Shown in pieces: positions 26,891 to 40,337 of a stretch of DNA of 64,000 nucleotides. The notes under the pieces were generated by a model. That model ran no database searches. It was not told the origin of the DNA and saw only the letters and a program-made list of their open reading frames with translations. Numbering within the stretch: the stretch's first letter is position 1; each line of letters opens with the position of its first letter. A program made the translations under genes and the position numbers. Source of the stretch: Syngnathus acus (lineage: Eukaryota; Chordata; Actinopteri; Syngnathiformes; Syngnathidae); assembly GCF_901709675.1 (NCBI RefSeq), contig NC_051088.1, positions 22,643,193 to 22,707,192 of the forward strand. Direction: 5' to 3'.

Positions 26891-28505
26891 TAAATACAGG
26901 AGTCTGCCACAGGTAGCCAGCCGTCAATCATCTGACGTCTCATCATAATCACAAAATAACGCAGATATGTTGACGTCATACTAAGCAATACAGAAAAAGC
27001 AATGTACTTCAATTTTCAAGTAGCTGTGGTTGTACTTCAATTCCCCTTCCGAATATGACTTATTTGAACCCGAGCTCCCAGTCGCTCATCTGAAGTTCCT
27101 TGGCATTTGGAACCAAAATGTCACGGTTGAAAGATGAAACACATCGCTTTGGGCCAAATGTAGAAATGCCAAATAGGTTTCTCTCTGACGTCTCTCCTTG
27201 CCTGTGTCCTTAGGTTATGTGTGTGAACATTAAATTACATTTATTTATTTATTTATTCATTGTTTGTGCCTTCTTGTTTTTATTTTTTGTGTTGTTTACT
27301 TGTATGTATATTGTGTACTATGTCTTGTCACCGTGGGATAGTGGGAACGTAATTTCGATTTCTTTGTGTGTCTTGGCATGTGAAGAAATTGACAATAAAG
27401 CAGACTTTGACTTTTGACTTTGACTTTGAATTATATGTTTAAAGGCACTGCATGGACTCTTTTTTCAAAATAGGCTTGCAACTTTTTTCACTGTCCACGC
27501 ACGCACACGCTTGCACGTCAAAAATGACATTGTGGGGGAAAAGAAGTCCACCTCCCATTCCGTATGAAAGTCTTTGTCTACTTACGTGGTCCAATTCCTC
27601 CTACTTATTTTGATTACCAAAACTATAGTTAAAAAGAAAAGAGCGGAAAAAAACCTCACTGCCTGACATTTAATGCACGTTTGCGCATGCGCAGTGACCT
27701 AAACGTCAAACGCAGCACACTGAGGGATTTAACAGAGCGAATTTAAACATCAGTTTCCGACCCGAATCCTTCCGAGTAAATATGTAAGTAATGATGTCAT
27801 GCGAGCTACCATTACGATTTTGGGCAATGAGCACCTAGAGTGATCAAGGTCCATAAATGTTGACGTGTATCACGTGCTGATTGTCACCGACAAAGTCCAA
27901 ACGGTTGCAACAACTTCAATCGGCGAAAGACTGCAGAAGATTGATCATCTCAAGGATTTCCAACATTCAAAACGAAATTGGCAAGTAAACATAACGCTTG
28001 GCCGGCATGAGTATGTTGATGTTATCAACATATTTTGATTACTTTATTTTTGTGATGCAAGATCTTTCCGCTGTATTAAGAGTATTGAAAGATTTAATTT
28101 GCAAAACTACAACATGCGGCTCACCATTTATCGTGGTGCCTTGTGGTACGTGATCTGACTTACGGGTTTTTCAAAATATGAGCTGTCTTTTGGTTTATTT
28201 TTTATTTATTTTTTTGCTGCCTTCCTTTAAAAAAGTCAAGACTTGTTGATGACGCCACAGCGTAAATAAACGTGCCATCGCTTACTATTAGCTGTGAAAG
28301 TCTTCTTCTTGTCTGCATTATACCGCCCCCAGGTGGCCAAGGAGGAGCAGTACAATGTTTATTGAATGCAAGATAAAAAAAGAAAATTTATGACTTTGAT
28401 GAAGCTAACGACTGTCAAATTGTAACGAAACTTGAAAATGAAACTCGTGTATCTCCTCCCCACAGGGCATACCAAACTATCATCACCTGCAGGGGGCGTC
28501 ACAAG
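26891..28505. other. Divergent gap, lmbr1l to dnajc22
   Basis: Contains one copy of a dispersed element (27262-27428) and CTCF-like motifs at 28324-28341 and 28485-28500. The second motif ends just before the dnajc22 start codon. Otherwise AT-rich with no supported gene. Confidence 0.45.
27262..27428 (+). repeat. Dispersed element 3' end, copy A (LINE/SINE-type tail)
   Basis: Shares a long similar stretch with 59925-60067: GTTTGTGCCTTCTTGTTTTT, then CGTGGGAT, AATTTCG, CTTTGTGTGTCTTG and GACAATAAAG. It ends in repeated GACTTT units. A short repeated 3' tail after an AATAAA-like motif is typical of non-LTR retroposons. The family is not named. Confidence 0.65.
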
Positions 28506-29648
28506 ATGGTGAAACGCGTCACGGCCGCCTACGCCCTGTGGGCGCTCGGTGGTCCTTTTGGCCTTCACCATTTCTATTTGGGGCGGGACAGCCACGGCCT
28601 GTTATGGCTCCTAACCCTGGGAGGTTTCGGTTTCGGCTGGATCCGAGACCTGATACGTATTCCGGCGTACGTGTGTGAAGCCAACCGAGACGCCAAGACG
28701 CAGAATCGAATGTACTACAACGCGCTCCCTCCCCCAGTAAACCCAGTTCGCTTTGTCGGCCAGGTGTGTGTTGGGATCTACTTTGGCTTGGTGGCGCTGA
28801 TTGGGCTGCGCTCCCTGGCTTTCTTCCACTTGATTGTTCTGCCTTTGTGTGTGGGCGCAGGGGTGCACCTGGTGTCCACCGTGGGCCAGCAAACCTCCGA
28901 TCTCCCCAAAACGCTCACAGCTAGTCTCATAACTGCCCCGATATTCTATGGCAGCACTCTCGCCCCTCTGCCCATTAGCTTGGCGGCTAGTGTCACGGCC
29001 GCACAGTACCGCAGGTACAAGAGAGCGAGGAGCGCCCAGCCACTCGGTAGGACCAAAAAGCGTCCGGCTTCAATCTCGACTATCCTTGACCTTTGGGGTA
29101 CTTTTCAGGTTTGCGGCTTTGCATGCTGAGTCTGGCTTGGCTGGCCTTCTCGGCTCCGTTGGCATATTGCGTCCTCCATAACACCACGGCCACGTTGTAT
29201 TACCTGTCGGACTGCGTGACGGCGCTGCTGGATATGTTCTGGTTCTTCCCTTGGCTCCGAGGCGCTTTGGAGTACATTCTTTTAATGCCGTATCGCTTCC
29301 TGTGCGTCGTGACTGGAGGAGACTATTATGAAGAGGCCTGGAAGAAGATGCTGGAAATATTACTGCTCAAAGACTACACGGAAGAGGAAAAAAAGGCGCT
29401 GAAGGTGAGTCATTGCATATTGGAGCACATTGCGTGCGTTGTATTTTGTTGATTTTATTTATTGTCATGTACTGCAGGTTTTATCGCTGGAAGCACAAGC
29501 ATCTCTTGAGGAGATAACACGTGGTTATAGGGAGCTTGCCAAGACTTGGCACCCGGATCACAACCCCAGCAAGGATGCCGAAGCCACGTTTATCAAGATC
29601 CACAAGGCGTATCGGGTTCTTCTACGGCGCCACAGGCCCTTCAGATAG
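28506..29648 (+). CDS. dnajc22: DnaJ homologue subfamily C member 22
   Basis: Polytopic membrane co-chaperone; the Drosophila orthologue Wurst acts in clathrin-mediated endocytosis. Three exons (28506-29046, 29109-29404, 29478-29648) encode 335 residues against about 341 in human. The N-terminal TM2-type segment reads YALWALGGPFGLHHFYLGRD with further hydrophobic spans, including GIYFGLVALIGL. Exon 3 carries the C-terminal J domain with the HPD motif (TWHPDHNPSKDAEATF), which stimulates Hsp70 ATPase. The start is the first ATG, directly before the conserved VTAAYALWALGG. A plus-strand AATAAA near 30117 can end the transcript. Confidence 0.93.
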
Positions 29649-31999
29649 TTGCTGAGAATAAGTTGGCACAGGCACACGCGACTGTCATTTTTCATTATCA
29701 TCTGGGGGAAAACAAATTAGCCAACTTGCCACTTTTGGCTGACTTGAGCTGGAAAGAAAATTCAGTCCATTCAAACAGCTTTATTCAGACACTCGAGAGC
29801 TACGCATCGGTAAACAAAATACTGAAACATCTTAAAAGCAACAAGGTTCAAATTCATACATTGATAGGATAAGGGCTGCAAATCCTGACTTCAAAACAGA
29901 AGACAGTACTTTGCTGCCCTCTAGTGGCGCATTATTAACATCATCCATGAACTGTTTTATTCCACCCATAATCAGGAGTAGTGAATGTTGTACGCTACTT
30001 TACATAACCGTATACTTTGTCTTGTTTGTAATTTATTGTTACCGCGCTTTTTTGTTTTTTAAAGTTTGAATGAATGTTATTTAATGAATGACTGAATGAC
30101 GTATGTAAAGTCCAACTAATAAAAAAAAAAACACAGCGATTAGCAGTAAACTAATTTAGTTTATTTTGAACGAAAGGCTGACTAATCAATTTTCATCTTT
30201 ATGCGAATCGATGCATTCGACAGTCTGCAGGCCGGAAGTTGTTTAGGGGCTCTCAGGTAAAAAAAAAAAAAGAGAAAAAATTCGAGCGATGCTGCCTGAG
30301 CGTTGAAAACAAAGCTCAATCCAGACACTTACGAGGAAGGAAAGAACGAGCGGTGGGTGAGCAGGTAAGAAGGCGCTTTATGAACGCTCGCGAACCCTAA
30401 AAACAGCCACCATTTGCAAGCCTTTATTTTTTCCGCGAGAGTTGAACGCGGGTGAATGCCATTCGTCGTGTGCGCTGCTGCCATAGCAACGGGGCGCGAG
30501 AAACATTGAAACATTGCATGGCAGCGCCGACAGTTGAATGTGCTCGATGCTGGGGTGTCCGTGCGTGCGTGGATGCGGCTGTCATCCGCCTGTCATTGGT
30601 GACACGCCGTTTTTAGCCGTGACAAGGAAACGCGCCGAGCGGCTCAAACAAGTGGCCAAATGTGTGTGGAGGCCAGCTTTGCAAAATAATCACCGCACGG
30701 TCGCCCTCCTGCAGAGATGAACGATTGTCAGTCAAGAGTCGGCGCTAGAGTACGCGCCGCCCCCCCCTCCCCTCCCCACCCCCACCCAGCCGTGCCCTGG
30801 TGTGACTGGCGCGTCTGCATCCGCGCCTGTTGCTCTCCAAGCGGCCGGAAGTAGGCAGGCAGGCAGGCAGGCAGCATATCAACGTTCCCTTGTACCGCAG
30901 CTCTGCATTTGTTCGTGCATACGCTGCGACGTGTTCCGTCGTGACATAATTTAGAGAGACCTCCACAAAGGCTGAAAAAGGAATGATCGGGTAGAAAGGA
31001 GTTGAATGGTACGGTATGTTTGATTAAGTTTGTTATTCTCAGCGTTTGGGTCATCTTGGTTCATACATGGCAGATTCTGACCCAGCAAGAAATTTCTGTC
31101 AAATCCGATCAAATTCGACACTTGGGAGTCTCTTAAGGAACTGGGAGGCCTTGACCCAAGATCACGTAGAGCTTTGGAGACCAACAGTAAGTTTTTATAA
31201 TCTATTAGTTTGTCGCATTCTTGACCTGTTGAAGCTGTCAGATTGATTTTTGTTTGTTAGAAACTGACATTTTTTTTACAATTATCCCTGAAAATGTAAA
31301 AAGCTTTTCTGTACTTGTTAGGAGAAATAAATACGAAGAGCACTAGGTAGCAAAAGCTACAACTATGCACCTGTTGCCATTGCCACAACACAATTGGAGC
31401 ACTTTTGTGTTCAATGAATCAAGTTTTTTTTTGTATATTGAGATCATTGCAACCCCGCAACTTGCGGGTTTGTCTTGTCAAGTTTGGCCTTGTCTTGCAA
31501 GCAAATTGTGAAAGTGCAGGTACTTGTCGAGCTCGTTGCCACTCCCAGTTCAGTTTAAAAATCAGCCTCAAAGTCTTTCAGAATTTTTTATAGAATTGTA
31601 TTTAATTCTTATTTAATGTTGTTCACTTTTTTAATTGACATTTTATTGATATTTGTTTTATTGATTTACTAATAGTATTTCTTTTCTTAATTTTTTTCCA
31701 TCAACAAAGCATTGTTGTGACTGTAATATCATTTTTTCAGCCCATTTTTGTGCGTGTGCGCTAAATATCCGTGCAGGGCGTCCCTAACGTCTCAACGTCC
31801 TTCTATTTATCCACAGGCCGCAAGATGAACGCGCATCCAACAGCGCAGGCCGAACCCTGACCTGAGATGCACATTTGCGACAAGTTCGCAATATATCGCA
31901 AGCGTTTCAAATGGTCAGTACACTCCACATCGGGGATGTCTCGGTGCGTGCCGACGCTTTTCATCTTGGGTTTGGCAGATGCAGGCATCTGGCGAAAGC
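29649..31999. other. dnajc22 3' region and ikzf4 upstream region
   Basis: A CTCF-like motif is at 29914-29930. A GC-rich stretch at 30320-30900, with C- and GGCA-rich runs near 30760 and 30850, may contain the ikzf4 promoter or a non-coding first exon. None can be delimited. No supported gene. Confidence 0.4.
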
Positions 32000-34055
32000 A
32001 TGAATGCTGACGACTGCAACGGATGCGCTCACTCGTCAGGCAACGAGCCCGAGCCGTCGACGGACAGCACAAACGGTCAACGGACCTTGACTCGTCGCTC
32101 CCACGCGGGTTCGCTTTCTACTTTCCGCCACGGGCTCTCGGTGTCATCTGCTCGTGTAAGGTCCGTTTGATTTTGCCTTTCCAGAAAAGCCCGTCGAGGT
32201 GGAGCCGCGCGCTGAAGAAAAATCGCCGCCGTCACCCAACCGAGCGGAGCCGACGGAGGACGGCGGCGCCAGGCACACGGGGCTCGGGGCGGGGAATCTT
32301 TACGGGGAGTCGGCCGCTTCCAAAAGCGCTTCGCCCGGACCCGTCCGACTTCCCAACGGAAAGTTCCAATGCGACGTGTGCGGGATTATTTGCATCGGAC
32401 CCAATGTGCTGATGGTGCACAAGCGAAGCCATACAGGTGAGCGGATCCGGGCCGATGAGTTGATAAAAAGGAAAGTTCCCGAGGGTTTTTGGTGTTTGTT
32501 GTCAGGCGAGAGGCCTTTCCAATGTAACCAGTGCGGCGCTTCCTTCACCCAGAAGGGCAACTTGTTACGTCACATCAAGTTGCATTCCGGAGAGAAACCC
32601 TTCAAGTGCCCCATTTGCAACTACGCTTGCCGGAGGAGGGACGCCCTCGCCGGACATCTGCGCACACATGCAGGTCAACATTTTATTTAATTTTTTCCCC
32701 CCCCCCATCCATTGTGAGGCTTCAATGTGACATTTTGACCCCAATTGCAGTTTCTTCGCCACTTGGGGGAAAGCCTTTCAAGTGCATCTACTGTAGTCGC
32801 AGCTACAAACAGCAGAGCACATTGGAGGACCATTTCGACCGCTGCCACACTTTTCTCAAGAACCAGGACCATAAGGCAGCGGTCAACTCCAAGAGACTAC
32901 AGCAAGGTCCGTGGAAGTTGATGCACGAGAACAAAAAATGGTAAAATGGTCATGGATGGATTTTGGTTGCAGATGATCAGTCTCTGAATTTGGAGACGAT
33001 GGCTGAACGCACATTGGACACGTCCAGCGGGAAAGCCCAGTTTGCGGATAGATTAGCAGTTAGCATCACCAAGCGCAAGAGGTCAACGCCACAGAAGTTT
33101 CTGGGTAAGTCGTTGTTTTTGCCAAATGAAACACGTTCCAGCCGTTGTCTGAACCGCTTCTCCTCACGAGGGTCGGATCCAGTATGTCATGCAATTTGAT
33201 TTGGAATAATTCCAGTTCCACCGCTGATATTAATTTTTCAGGCAAGATGATTTTTGCAGAGACTCTGAGAGGTTTCGCCGTTGTCATATTTCTGAATGAA
33301 ATACCATCACGCACCAAAGGTCATCCACTGACCTTCACTGCTGTTTGGGATTCCCAGCTGACAAGCGCATCCATCTCGAAGTCCCGTGTGACTTGTCGTC
33401 CGGTTCCGAGAGGGAAGGGGAGCAACCGAAGCCCCAAGACGTCGCGTTTGATCCCGCCTTCTCGTGTGAGCTGCGCGCCATCCTGGGCTCCGCTAACAGA
33501 AAGGTGCCGCCTCAAGGAGCCCCGGGCGGACTCTCGCTGCCGCCTCTCGGCCCGCCCTCTCAAGAAGCAGGCGAAGGCTGCGACGGTCTGCCTTCGCTTC
33601 ACAGCCACGCGACCTCACCCGACGGATGTCCCGACTCGACAGATACGGAGAGCACAGCGGAAGACCTCAGCGCCAGGGCTGCGGTCCAAACACGTACCTC
33701 GAACAACAACCAGCACCTCCACTACCAGAGCCTGGCGCTGCCCTACGGCCTTTCCGGCCTCGGCCCGGAATGGGAGCGAGTGTGCCCTTCCCCTCCCGCC
33801 TCGGCCAAGAGGGGCGTGGGCGCACCGCTCCCGTCCGGCGAGAAATTGCGGGTGTTGGACAGGGACGGACGCCCCGTGCGCTGCTTCCACTGCCGCCACT
33901 GCCGCATCCTCTTCCTGGATCACGTCATGTTCACCATCCACATGGGTTGCCACGGCTTCCGCCGGCCCTTCGAGTGCAACATCTGCGGCCACTGCAGCCG
34001 GGACCGCTACGAGTTTTCCTCGCACATGAGTCGAGGAGAGCACCGGCTGGCCTGA
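32000..34055 (+). CDS. ikzf4: Ikaros-family zinc finger 4 (Eos)
   Basis: Nuclear C2H2 transcription factor of the Ikaros family. Six coding exons: 32000-32075, 32185-32436, 32506-32673, 32751-32906, 32973-33104 and 33358-34055, giving 493 residues. The start MNADDCNGC resembles the short human Eos start; an in-frame ATG at 31979 is possible. Four N-terminal fingers include [40 protein letters not shown], a third finger with [16 protein letters not shown], and [20 protein letters not shown]. The VSSP linker before finger 4 and the SYKQQSTLE sequence favour Eos. The [17 protein letters not shown] and [10 protein letters not shown] blocks are also as in Eos. Two C-terminal dimerisation fingers ([20 protein letters not shown], then CNICG...[13 protein letters not shown]) end the protein. 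The middle region is shorter than in mammals. A different Ikaros paralogue is possible but less likely. Confidence 0.88.
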
Positions 34056-36999
34056 GGTGAGCGCCAAGAAAAGCGTCCGGGGCTCATCTTTGCTCCGCAA
34101 CACATCATGCTTGAAATCCCCGGTGCAAAAGTCGTCCTTTTGTTAGCTACGGTACTGTTTTGTCTTTCCCGTTGAAGATCTCTGGTCAAGCGTTTCCACG
34201 TGACGCAATCTATTCCGATCCGCTCTTTACATACCCATCACAATTTCACCCGTTTTAAGATGCGTGATCAATGTCATGTATCAAGATTGATCTTAGTCAT
34301 CGTTTTAACGTAATAGTTGTGCTCGTTTTTGTCAAGCTCCCCCGCCGCAGAGCAGCTCTGCTCGGAGGGCGGCAATAGATCGATAAATGACAACGTCACC
34401 GTACGTTTATGTCAAACGCCACTTCTGATGGAATTGGGAAAGAGAATAGTTTGCCCTCGTGAATCCGAGTTCCATTCCATTCGAATCGGGCCTGTTTATT
34501 CCGATTGAGGCGTTTATATGGAGCGTTTCCTTTCTCTTTGGGTTTTCAATGTCTTTCGGATCGGATTGCAAGACTCCATGTAAACCCAGTTTATAAGAAA
34601 AAAAAAAATCATGATGCATTAGACTTAAATCGCGCACAGTAGATGCATCATTGGCGCCCTCTGCTGGCCGCAGCAGCCGGTGCCGGCTGACGGTTAGCGG
34701 ACGGCCGCTCCACCTCAGAGCCACGGCCGGGCCTGGTTTTATTCAAATGAAGCAAAAACGGGTGAAGAATCTTCCGAGAGCAGCATTTGTTTATTGCGGC
34801 AAATTATGGAATGATAGATTGCACTCTTATTGAATCATCGGGCAAAATATGATTTTGCTTGAAAAGTGCCTTCTTGGGGGATTTCTCCCAAACTAAAAAA
34901 AAAAAAAAAAGGAAGGGAACAGGTGCTGGGAAATGTTGACTAGCCATCTTCCCCTTGACTTCAATTACTCCATGAAATGGTTGCGTGCACAAGCAGAACG
35001 GAAGGCACCGTGTTTACATTGAAGAAATTGTGGACTTTAGTGACGTCAGTGAGGTGTCTGAGCCTCATTTGCACTTGAGAGGTTTGTACCTCTGGGACCG
35101 GAAAGGGGGCGGGGCTTTCGTCATAGGCTCCAAATTGAAAAGGACTGCCTTAATTATAACTTGTTTACAGTGTTGGAAACTCTGTGCAGAACCAGAACTA
35201 TGGAAATTCCGTGAAAGTAGAGTAGCTTACCTCGCATGTGGCGTGTTGGAGTGAGCCTTTCGGGAGATGGTCAGCGCTTGAGCCATCAAGTTTACACAGG
35301 AAGACCCTGGCCAAGATGGCGCCGGCACGCATCCACGTGCGTCTCTGCCCGAGCACTTGGTGGGCTTAATTTAGTCGTGCTCGTTCTTCTGCCCCGAACT
35401 AACGATTGAATCAATCTCTCACAACGAAAGTCATATCATTTGCCTTTCTCAGACTCCCATCACGTTGCACAATTTATAGGACTGACTCACTTTGCTCGTG
35501 GCACTTGGAAGTTAATTGGCGTCATCGTTTAGCAAGTCTAACTTGAATTATGTTGCGTTTCACTGGCGGTAGTCTATTTCTTAGTGTCGCTTGTTTCAAC
35601 CTGGGTGTATTTAATCAGCTATATTCCAAATCTTCTCCGGCGTGTTCCTCAAGCGGACGAGAGATGTTACCTCCTGCTTCTTTCTAGCACCCAACAACCT
35701 TATTGCTACAGTACAGTGACGTTTCTGTCCATGTCGATTTTGGGAACACGAATGAGACCAATCTCAGTATTTTTGACTTGTTATTGTGGGTTTGCTGCTT
35801 TAAGATGTGATTTTTTTTTAAAACACAGAATGTAATGAGGTAGTTTGACCAAAAAAAATAATAATTAAGAACCTCAAATGGAGGAACGTGCGTGACTGGA
35901 CGACAGCATGTGTGCTTGTCACCACCCTGCTTTCACCTGAATTGTCAATTTATTATTATTTTTCTGCATATGTGAAGTTCAGTGAAAAACGAGGCATGGG
36001 GTTGTGTCTCCTTGTGTGTATTTTGTTGTGTTCTTTTGTGAGATGCTATTATATGACAGAAACAATTTACCTCAAAGTTGAACTGCCTCATCACTTCAAA
36101 ATGTCCTGTTGCTTTCTGAGATGTTTTCTGCAATTACAAATGCGTTGCCCTCGATATTCTGCAAACTTTTTACTGTTATTAAAGTTCGGGTTATTGTTAA
36201 AATGATTATTGCTTTCTTTTTATGGAATACATTTTCTTCCAAGGTATGTCTAAAACGTTTGTCTTTGCGTCATTCAACAAAATGGCATAGCTTGTGACGT
36301 CATACGTATGTATCTTTCAAGCAAATGACATCACGTAATTAATCAAAGTTTAATTAGCAAATCTAGCCACATTGCTTCAAACTGGGTACGATGGCGCATG
36401 CCACTGTCCTGGGTCCTGATTCCGATTTTGCAGTGTCCCACGTGCAATTGTGACGTCACTAATAAATGTGTGCGTGTGGGGGGGGGATTGATGGAGCAAA
36501 GACACCACGCAGCAGTTGGCGCAAGTTCCAGTGTACTTTTTTTTTTTTTTCTTGAGCAATGTTAGAATGTGTAGTGCCAAGGTTTGACCACTAGAGGGCA
36601 ATCAAATCAAGATTACGCAGCTCGTTTAACGGAATAATTTTTTTCATTTTCAGTGGTTTGCGACTAAAAGGTGCGAGATATTCAACATAAATACAATGAT
36701 AATAAAATAAGAAAAGTGCAATCTTCCCTTTTAAGTACAGTCACAAACTATACTTTTTAAGTGGGGTCTCTATGCTGCTTCAATTCTATTTGGTCTCATG
36801 AAATCATGAATCACACTTTGGCACCTGCTGTGAAGCTAAAACGCATTCGTTTGATGAGTAACTTAATTCTAAAAAAAAAGAAAAACTATAAGAATGGAGC
36901 CCACAGCAACAACTCATGTATAAATTGTGTTTTTATAGAATGAACTTTTTCTTTTCTTTTTTAAGGGTGCAGTCGCGTGTTTTGAAACACAGCTGGCGT
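34056..36999. other. ikzf4 3' region
   Basis: No supported gene. CTCF-like motifs of opposite orientation lie at 34653-34672 (minus) and 36587-36600 (plus). The rest is AT-rich with homopolymer runs. Confidence 0.4.
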
Positions 37000-37003
37000 C
37001 GCT

Positions 37004-37293
37004 TTGAATTTGTCATGTCTCGTCCCCAGTTCTGTGTCTGTGTGCTCGCCCCTCCCTTCCTGTGTGCCCTTGATTTGTGTGATCACACGCACTTGCCTCT
37101 CATTACCTGTGTTGTATTTTTAAGTTCTGTTTGCGTGTCACTCTATGTCGGAGCATTGCATGAGATGTGTGGACAATGCATGTGTCACTGCCACGAGGTT
37201 GTTTGGTTCCTGTCTTTTGAGTTTGCTTCAATAAACCCTGGTCCAAGCTGCATTTGGTCATCCTGCTCCATTTCTACACTCCGTTCGTGACAG
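37004..37293. mobile_element. Possible non-autonomous element remnant
   Basis: C/T-rich plus-strand sequence with a near-terminal AATAAACCCTG and a right end CGTGACAGAA. A similar sequence style, starting TTCTGTCACG, begins at 41947 in wnt1 intron 1. The matching ends look like inverted termini, but neither copy shows both termini clearly. Confidence 0.3.
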
Positions 37294-37988
37294 AATTTCT
37301 CTAGCTCTGGAAGCCATTAGCGATAAAAGCTTGCGTGTGTCTCATAAACGCAGGTGGCATGTTTTTTTATTTAACAATGTGACACCCACAATGTTTTGTA
37401 GCAATGGAGAGAATGCAAAACTGCCGTAGTTGTGTTATGCAAGCCATTCCCGGCACTCGGGCAAATGTGTGGCTCTTGTGGTTGCCTGGCTGTCCCCTGT
37501 CACTCCATGGCCTCAAAGAGGACTTGTCTTCTTGCCAGATGGGCTGGACCGTGAATGGCAGCAGGAAGCGTGCGGGCAGCCACATGCAGACATGTACGGC
37601 TTGGCTCAAGGATGCTCATGTTGTTGATGTGGGACATGGCGCTGTGTGACATACATGGAAAGCAGCGTCCTGGGTTTTGTTGTTCTTCCATCCATCCATC
37701 CCATATTATTAATGTCGGGCACACAATGTTTCAGCGGCCCGCTTCGTCCTTCTCGCTTGGCCCGCCAACACTTGTTGAGGGCTGCACGGAATGTGGCGTG
37801 TCGCTGATGAAGCCGGAGCACAATGAAAGCAGCTCTCGCTTGCGGCAGGTCGGCGGATGATGAAGTGACGGAGGAGGCCACGGCCATTGTGATGCTGCGT
37901 GGCTCTCGCTCTGGAACTGCCATCTGCCCCAAAGGTCACTTGCCCTTCTCCTCCTGAGCTGGCTCTGCCTTGCAGCTGCCGCCTGCAA

Positions 37989-38099
<111 letters not shown>

Positions 38100-38879
38100 A
38101 TCCGCTCCAGCCAGCGGGCAAAGAGGCTTCCGACATTCAGAGAGGAATTTGTACGTGAAGCTGCTCATCACCTTTCAGTCAGTCGCAGTCCCACCTATTT
38201 TCCAAGCTTCGTTCAAAGCAATTTCGGGGCTGGTTTCATTTCTCGCCTTTCTCGGCGGCCCGCGCTTCCCCTCTGGTCGTCCGGCGACAGTATTGTTGTT
38301 TTGGACGCCGGGCAGGTCGCCACGCCTGCCCGCTCGCCGCCTGGCGGGCCCGTGTGTCAAAGGTGGCCGCGGCAGAACAGACTGTGGGAACAGCCGGTTA
38401 GCCTCGGCCCGGTCCCCCGCTCCCCGACCGGAGGGGCGGCCATCAATCCAGCTCTCCCCCTGCCCGGCACAAACACACACAAATGCCCGACCAAACACAC
38501 ACCCGCACACAAAGCCGACATGGCTCACGCCCTCTCCCAATAATCCTCGGAAGCAATTTCATCTCGACTCGGGTGGCGGCCCATTGTCGCCGGCCCCTTC
38601 AATCTTTCCTTATTAACTCTCGCTTTGTCCCGCATCCGAGCTTCTGGACTCATCTCTCCTACATTCCGATCGGCGCTGCTCCCGGCGCTCCCGGGCAACC
38701 TCCGTGGGCTAATCCCGCCGCCTCCCCCGCCCCGAGGGGCTCTCACTGTTTTGTTTTGTCCCCCGCCCCGAACCTGCCGATCACCTACTCACACACTAAG
38801 GTGGGGCATAAAGTGCCCGGGCTTTTCCGAGGGCCGGGGTGGCTCAAGTAGGAGGCGGCCACAAAGTGACTCCGGCCCA

Positions 38880-39095
38880 GACAATTAGAACAATGAGCCG
38901 GGCCGGCGGGGTGCTAACTCGCTGCGTCACGCCTGGACGCTGGGCTATTTTGTCACTTTAATGAATTGTCCATCAGGCCAGGGCCACATCGCAGGCTGCG
39001 CACGGAGAGGCCAGCGGGGACCCAGACACTAAGTCGGTATTTATTACACTGCCTTTGTCACTAATTGAGCTAATTATCACTGACTCCTCAGCACT
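38880..39095. promoter_or_regulatory. Candidate wnt1 3' enhancer
   Basis: Non-repetitive, non-coding sequence about 1.2 kb past the wnt1 stop codon. It holds several homeodomain-type cores: CAATTAG at 38881, TTTAATGAATTG near 38957, and CTAATTGAGCTAATTATC at 39060-39077. Mammalian Wnt1 is known to be driven in the neural plate and midbrain by a short conserved 3' enhancer with homeodomain sites. Position and motifs fit; identity is inference. Confidence 0.35.
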
Positions 39096-39399
39096 CCCAC
39101 AGGCACGGACCCCCTCGCCCCCCCCCCCTCCCACGCCGCCTCACCCACCTCGCTCTCATGCCTGCCATTTGAACCCCACCTGCTCTACTCCCCGCTTCCC
39201 TCAAAGTCCTCCATCTTTGTTTTTACAATATGGAAGAAACAAATTCAGCCCATCTTTTTTTGACATTGGATGTCGAGCGATAGCCAATCAATTTCTATCG
39301 ACCCTGCGCCCGCCGACCCTGCGCCTGCTCCTCGCCGCCAAGCAAGTTTTCATTTCTTCATGAAAAAAATAAGAAGACTAGTTTAGATGGCGCCGTGCG

Positions 39400-39540
39400 A
39401 GGTGAAGGTGTCTGTGTCTGCATAAGCTGCCTTTGTCAATGGAGAGCCCAGATGCAAAGATGTCTTGTGAGCTTTGCTGCTGATAATAGGATTAAGCTCA
39501 GGACACCCAGGGATAGATGCTCACTTGGTTGAGCATTTAA
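39400..39540. promoter_or_regulatory. Second candidate wnt1 3' element
   Basis: Unique sequence with CCTTTGTCAATGG (Sox-like) and AGGATTAAGC (Otx/bicoid-type GGATTA at 39489). It lies just beyond the wnt1 polyadenylation signal. Function is inferred only from motifs and position. Confidence 0.25.
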
Positions 39541-39580
39541 AAAAAAACACCAAAACGTGGACAGATTGAAAAATATAAAC

Positions 39581-39586
39581 TTTATT
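39581..39586 (-). terminator. wnt1: Putative wnt1 polyadenylation signal
   Basis: AATAAA on the minus strand about 750 bp past the wnt1 stop codon, giving a 3' UTR of about 0.75 kb. Confidence 0.5.
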
Positions 39587-40337
39587 GTTCTATCATACAA
39601 TGGCGCCTACATCACTCGTCTTCCCTAAAGAGCTCGCTGGCATCTTACTAGCGTCGTATGAAATATTTTTAGATTCACACTGACAAAAGCAAGTGTGTAT
39701 TCAGTGCATGGCAAAACACACCAAGTGGTCATTCCAGGAGATCATCCTACAAAACAAATAAAGACATTCGACGGCTCATCCAGCAATGACTTTGTTATAT
39801 AAATATTTGGATCTGTACAACATTTTGGTCCTCTTAGCTGATTAAGTCTCTGTGGTTTGAATCAGGTCTGGTCCGCTATTTGGAAACATGCTGAGAAGAT
39901 GCCACTGGTGCTGGCGAAGCCTCCCCAACTTACCTGTGCCAGTTAGCTTTAGCTTTTGGAGCAGGCTTGAGAAGCGTCTCCATAAGAAATCAAAATGTGC
40001 TGGAGGATTCTTTTTTTTTTTTTTTTTTGCTATTGGGCCGCAACCAATGGATTGCTGTCAAAGAATTGGAAGATCTGCAAGAGAATGAAGTCTCTTCTTC
40101 TTTATGAGTACAAGCTATCAAGTTTTCTTTTCACAACACTTTTGAGTATTAAATATAAGCAAGCGTGAACTTTTATACCCTGTTGATACGTTTGTGCTTT
40201 TATCCACTGATTGGAATTTGGGCTTGATAAAGTTCCCTGTCTGGTTCACCCTCGCAATTGCCCATGTGCAGTACTTGTGACTTTCTCTGAGCGACTTTTG
40301 CTTCTCATGGGCCCGGAACCCCGCCGCCGCCAGGTTA

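Noticed and set aside
36916-37290. 124-codon frame with hydrophobic stretches
   Set aside because: Lies across the C/T-rich repeat-like element at 37004-37293; no gene structure.
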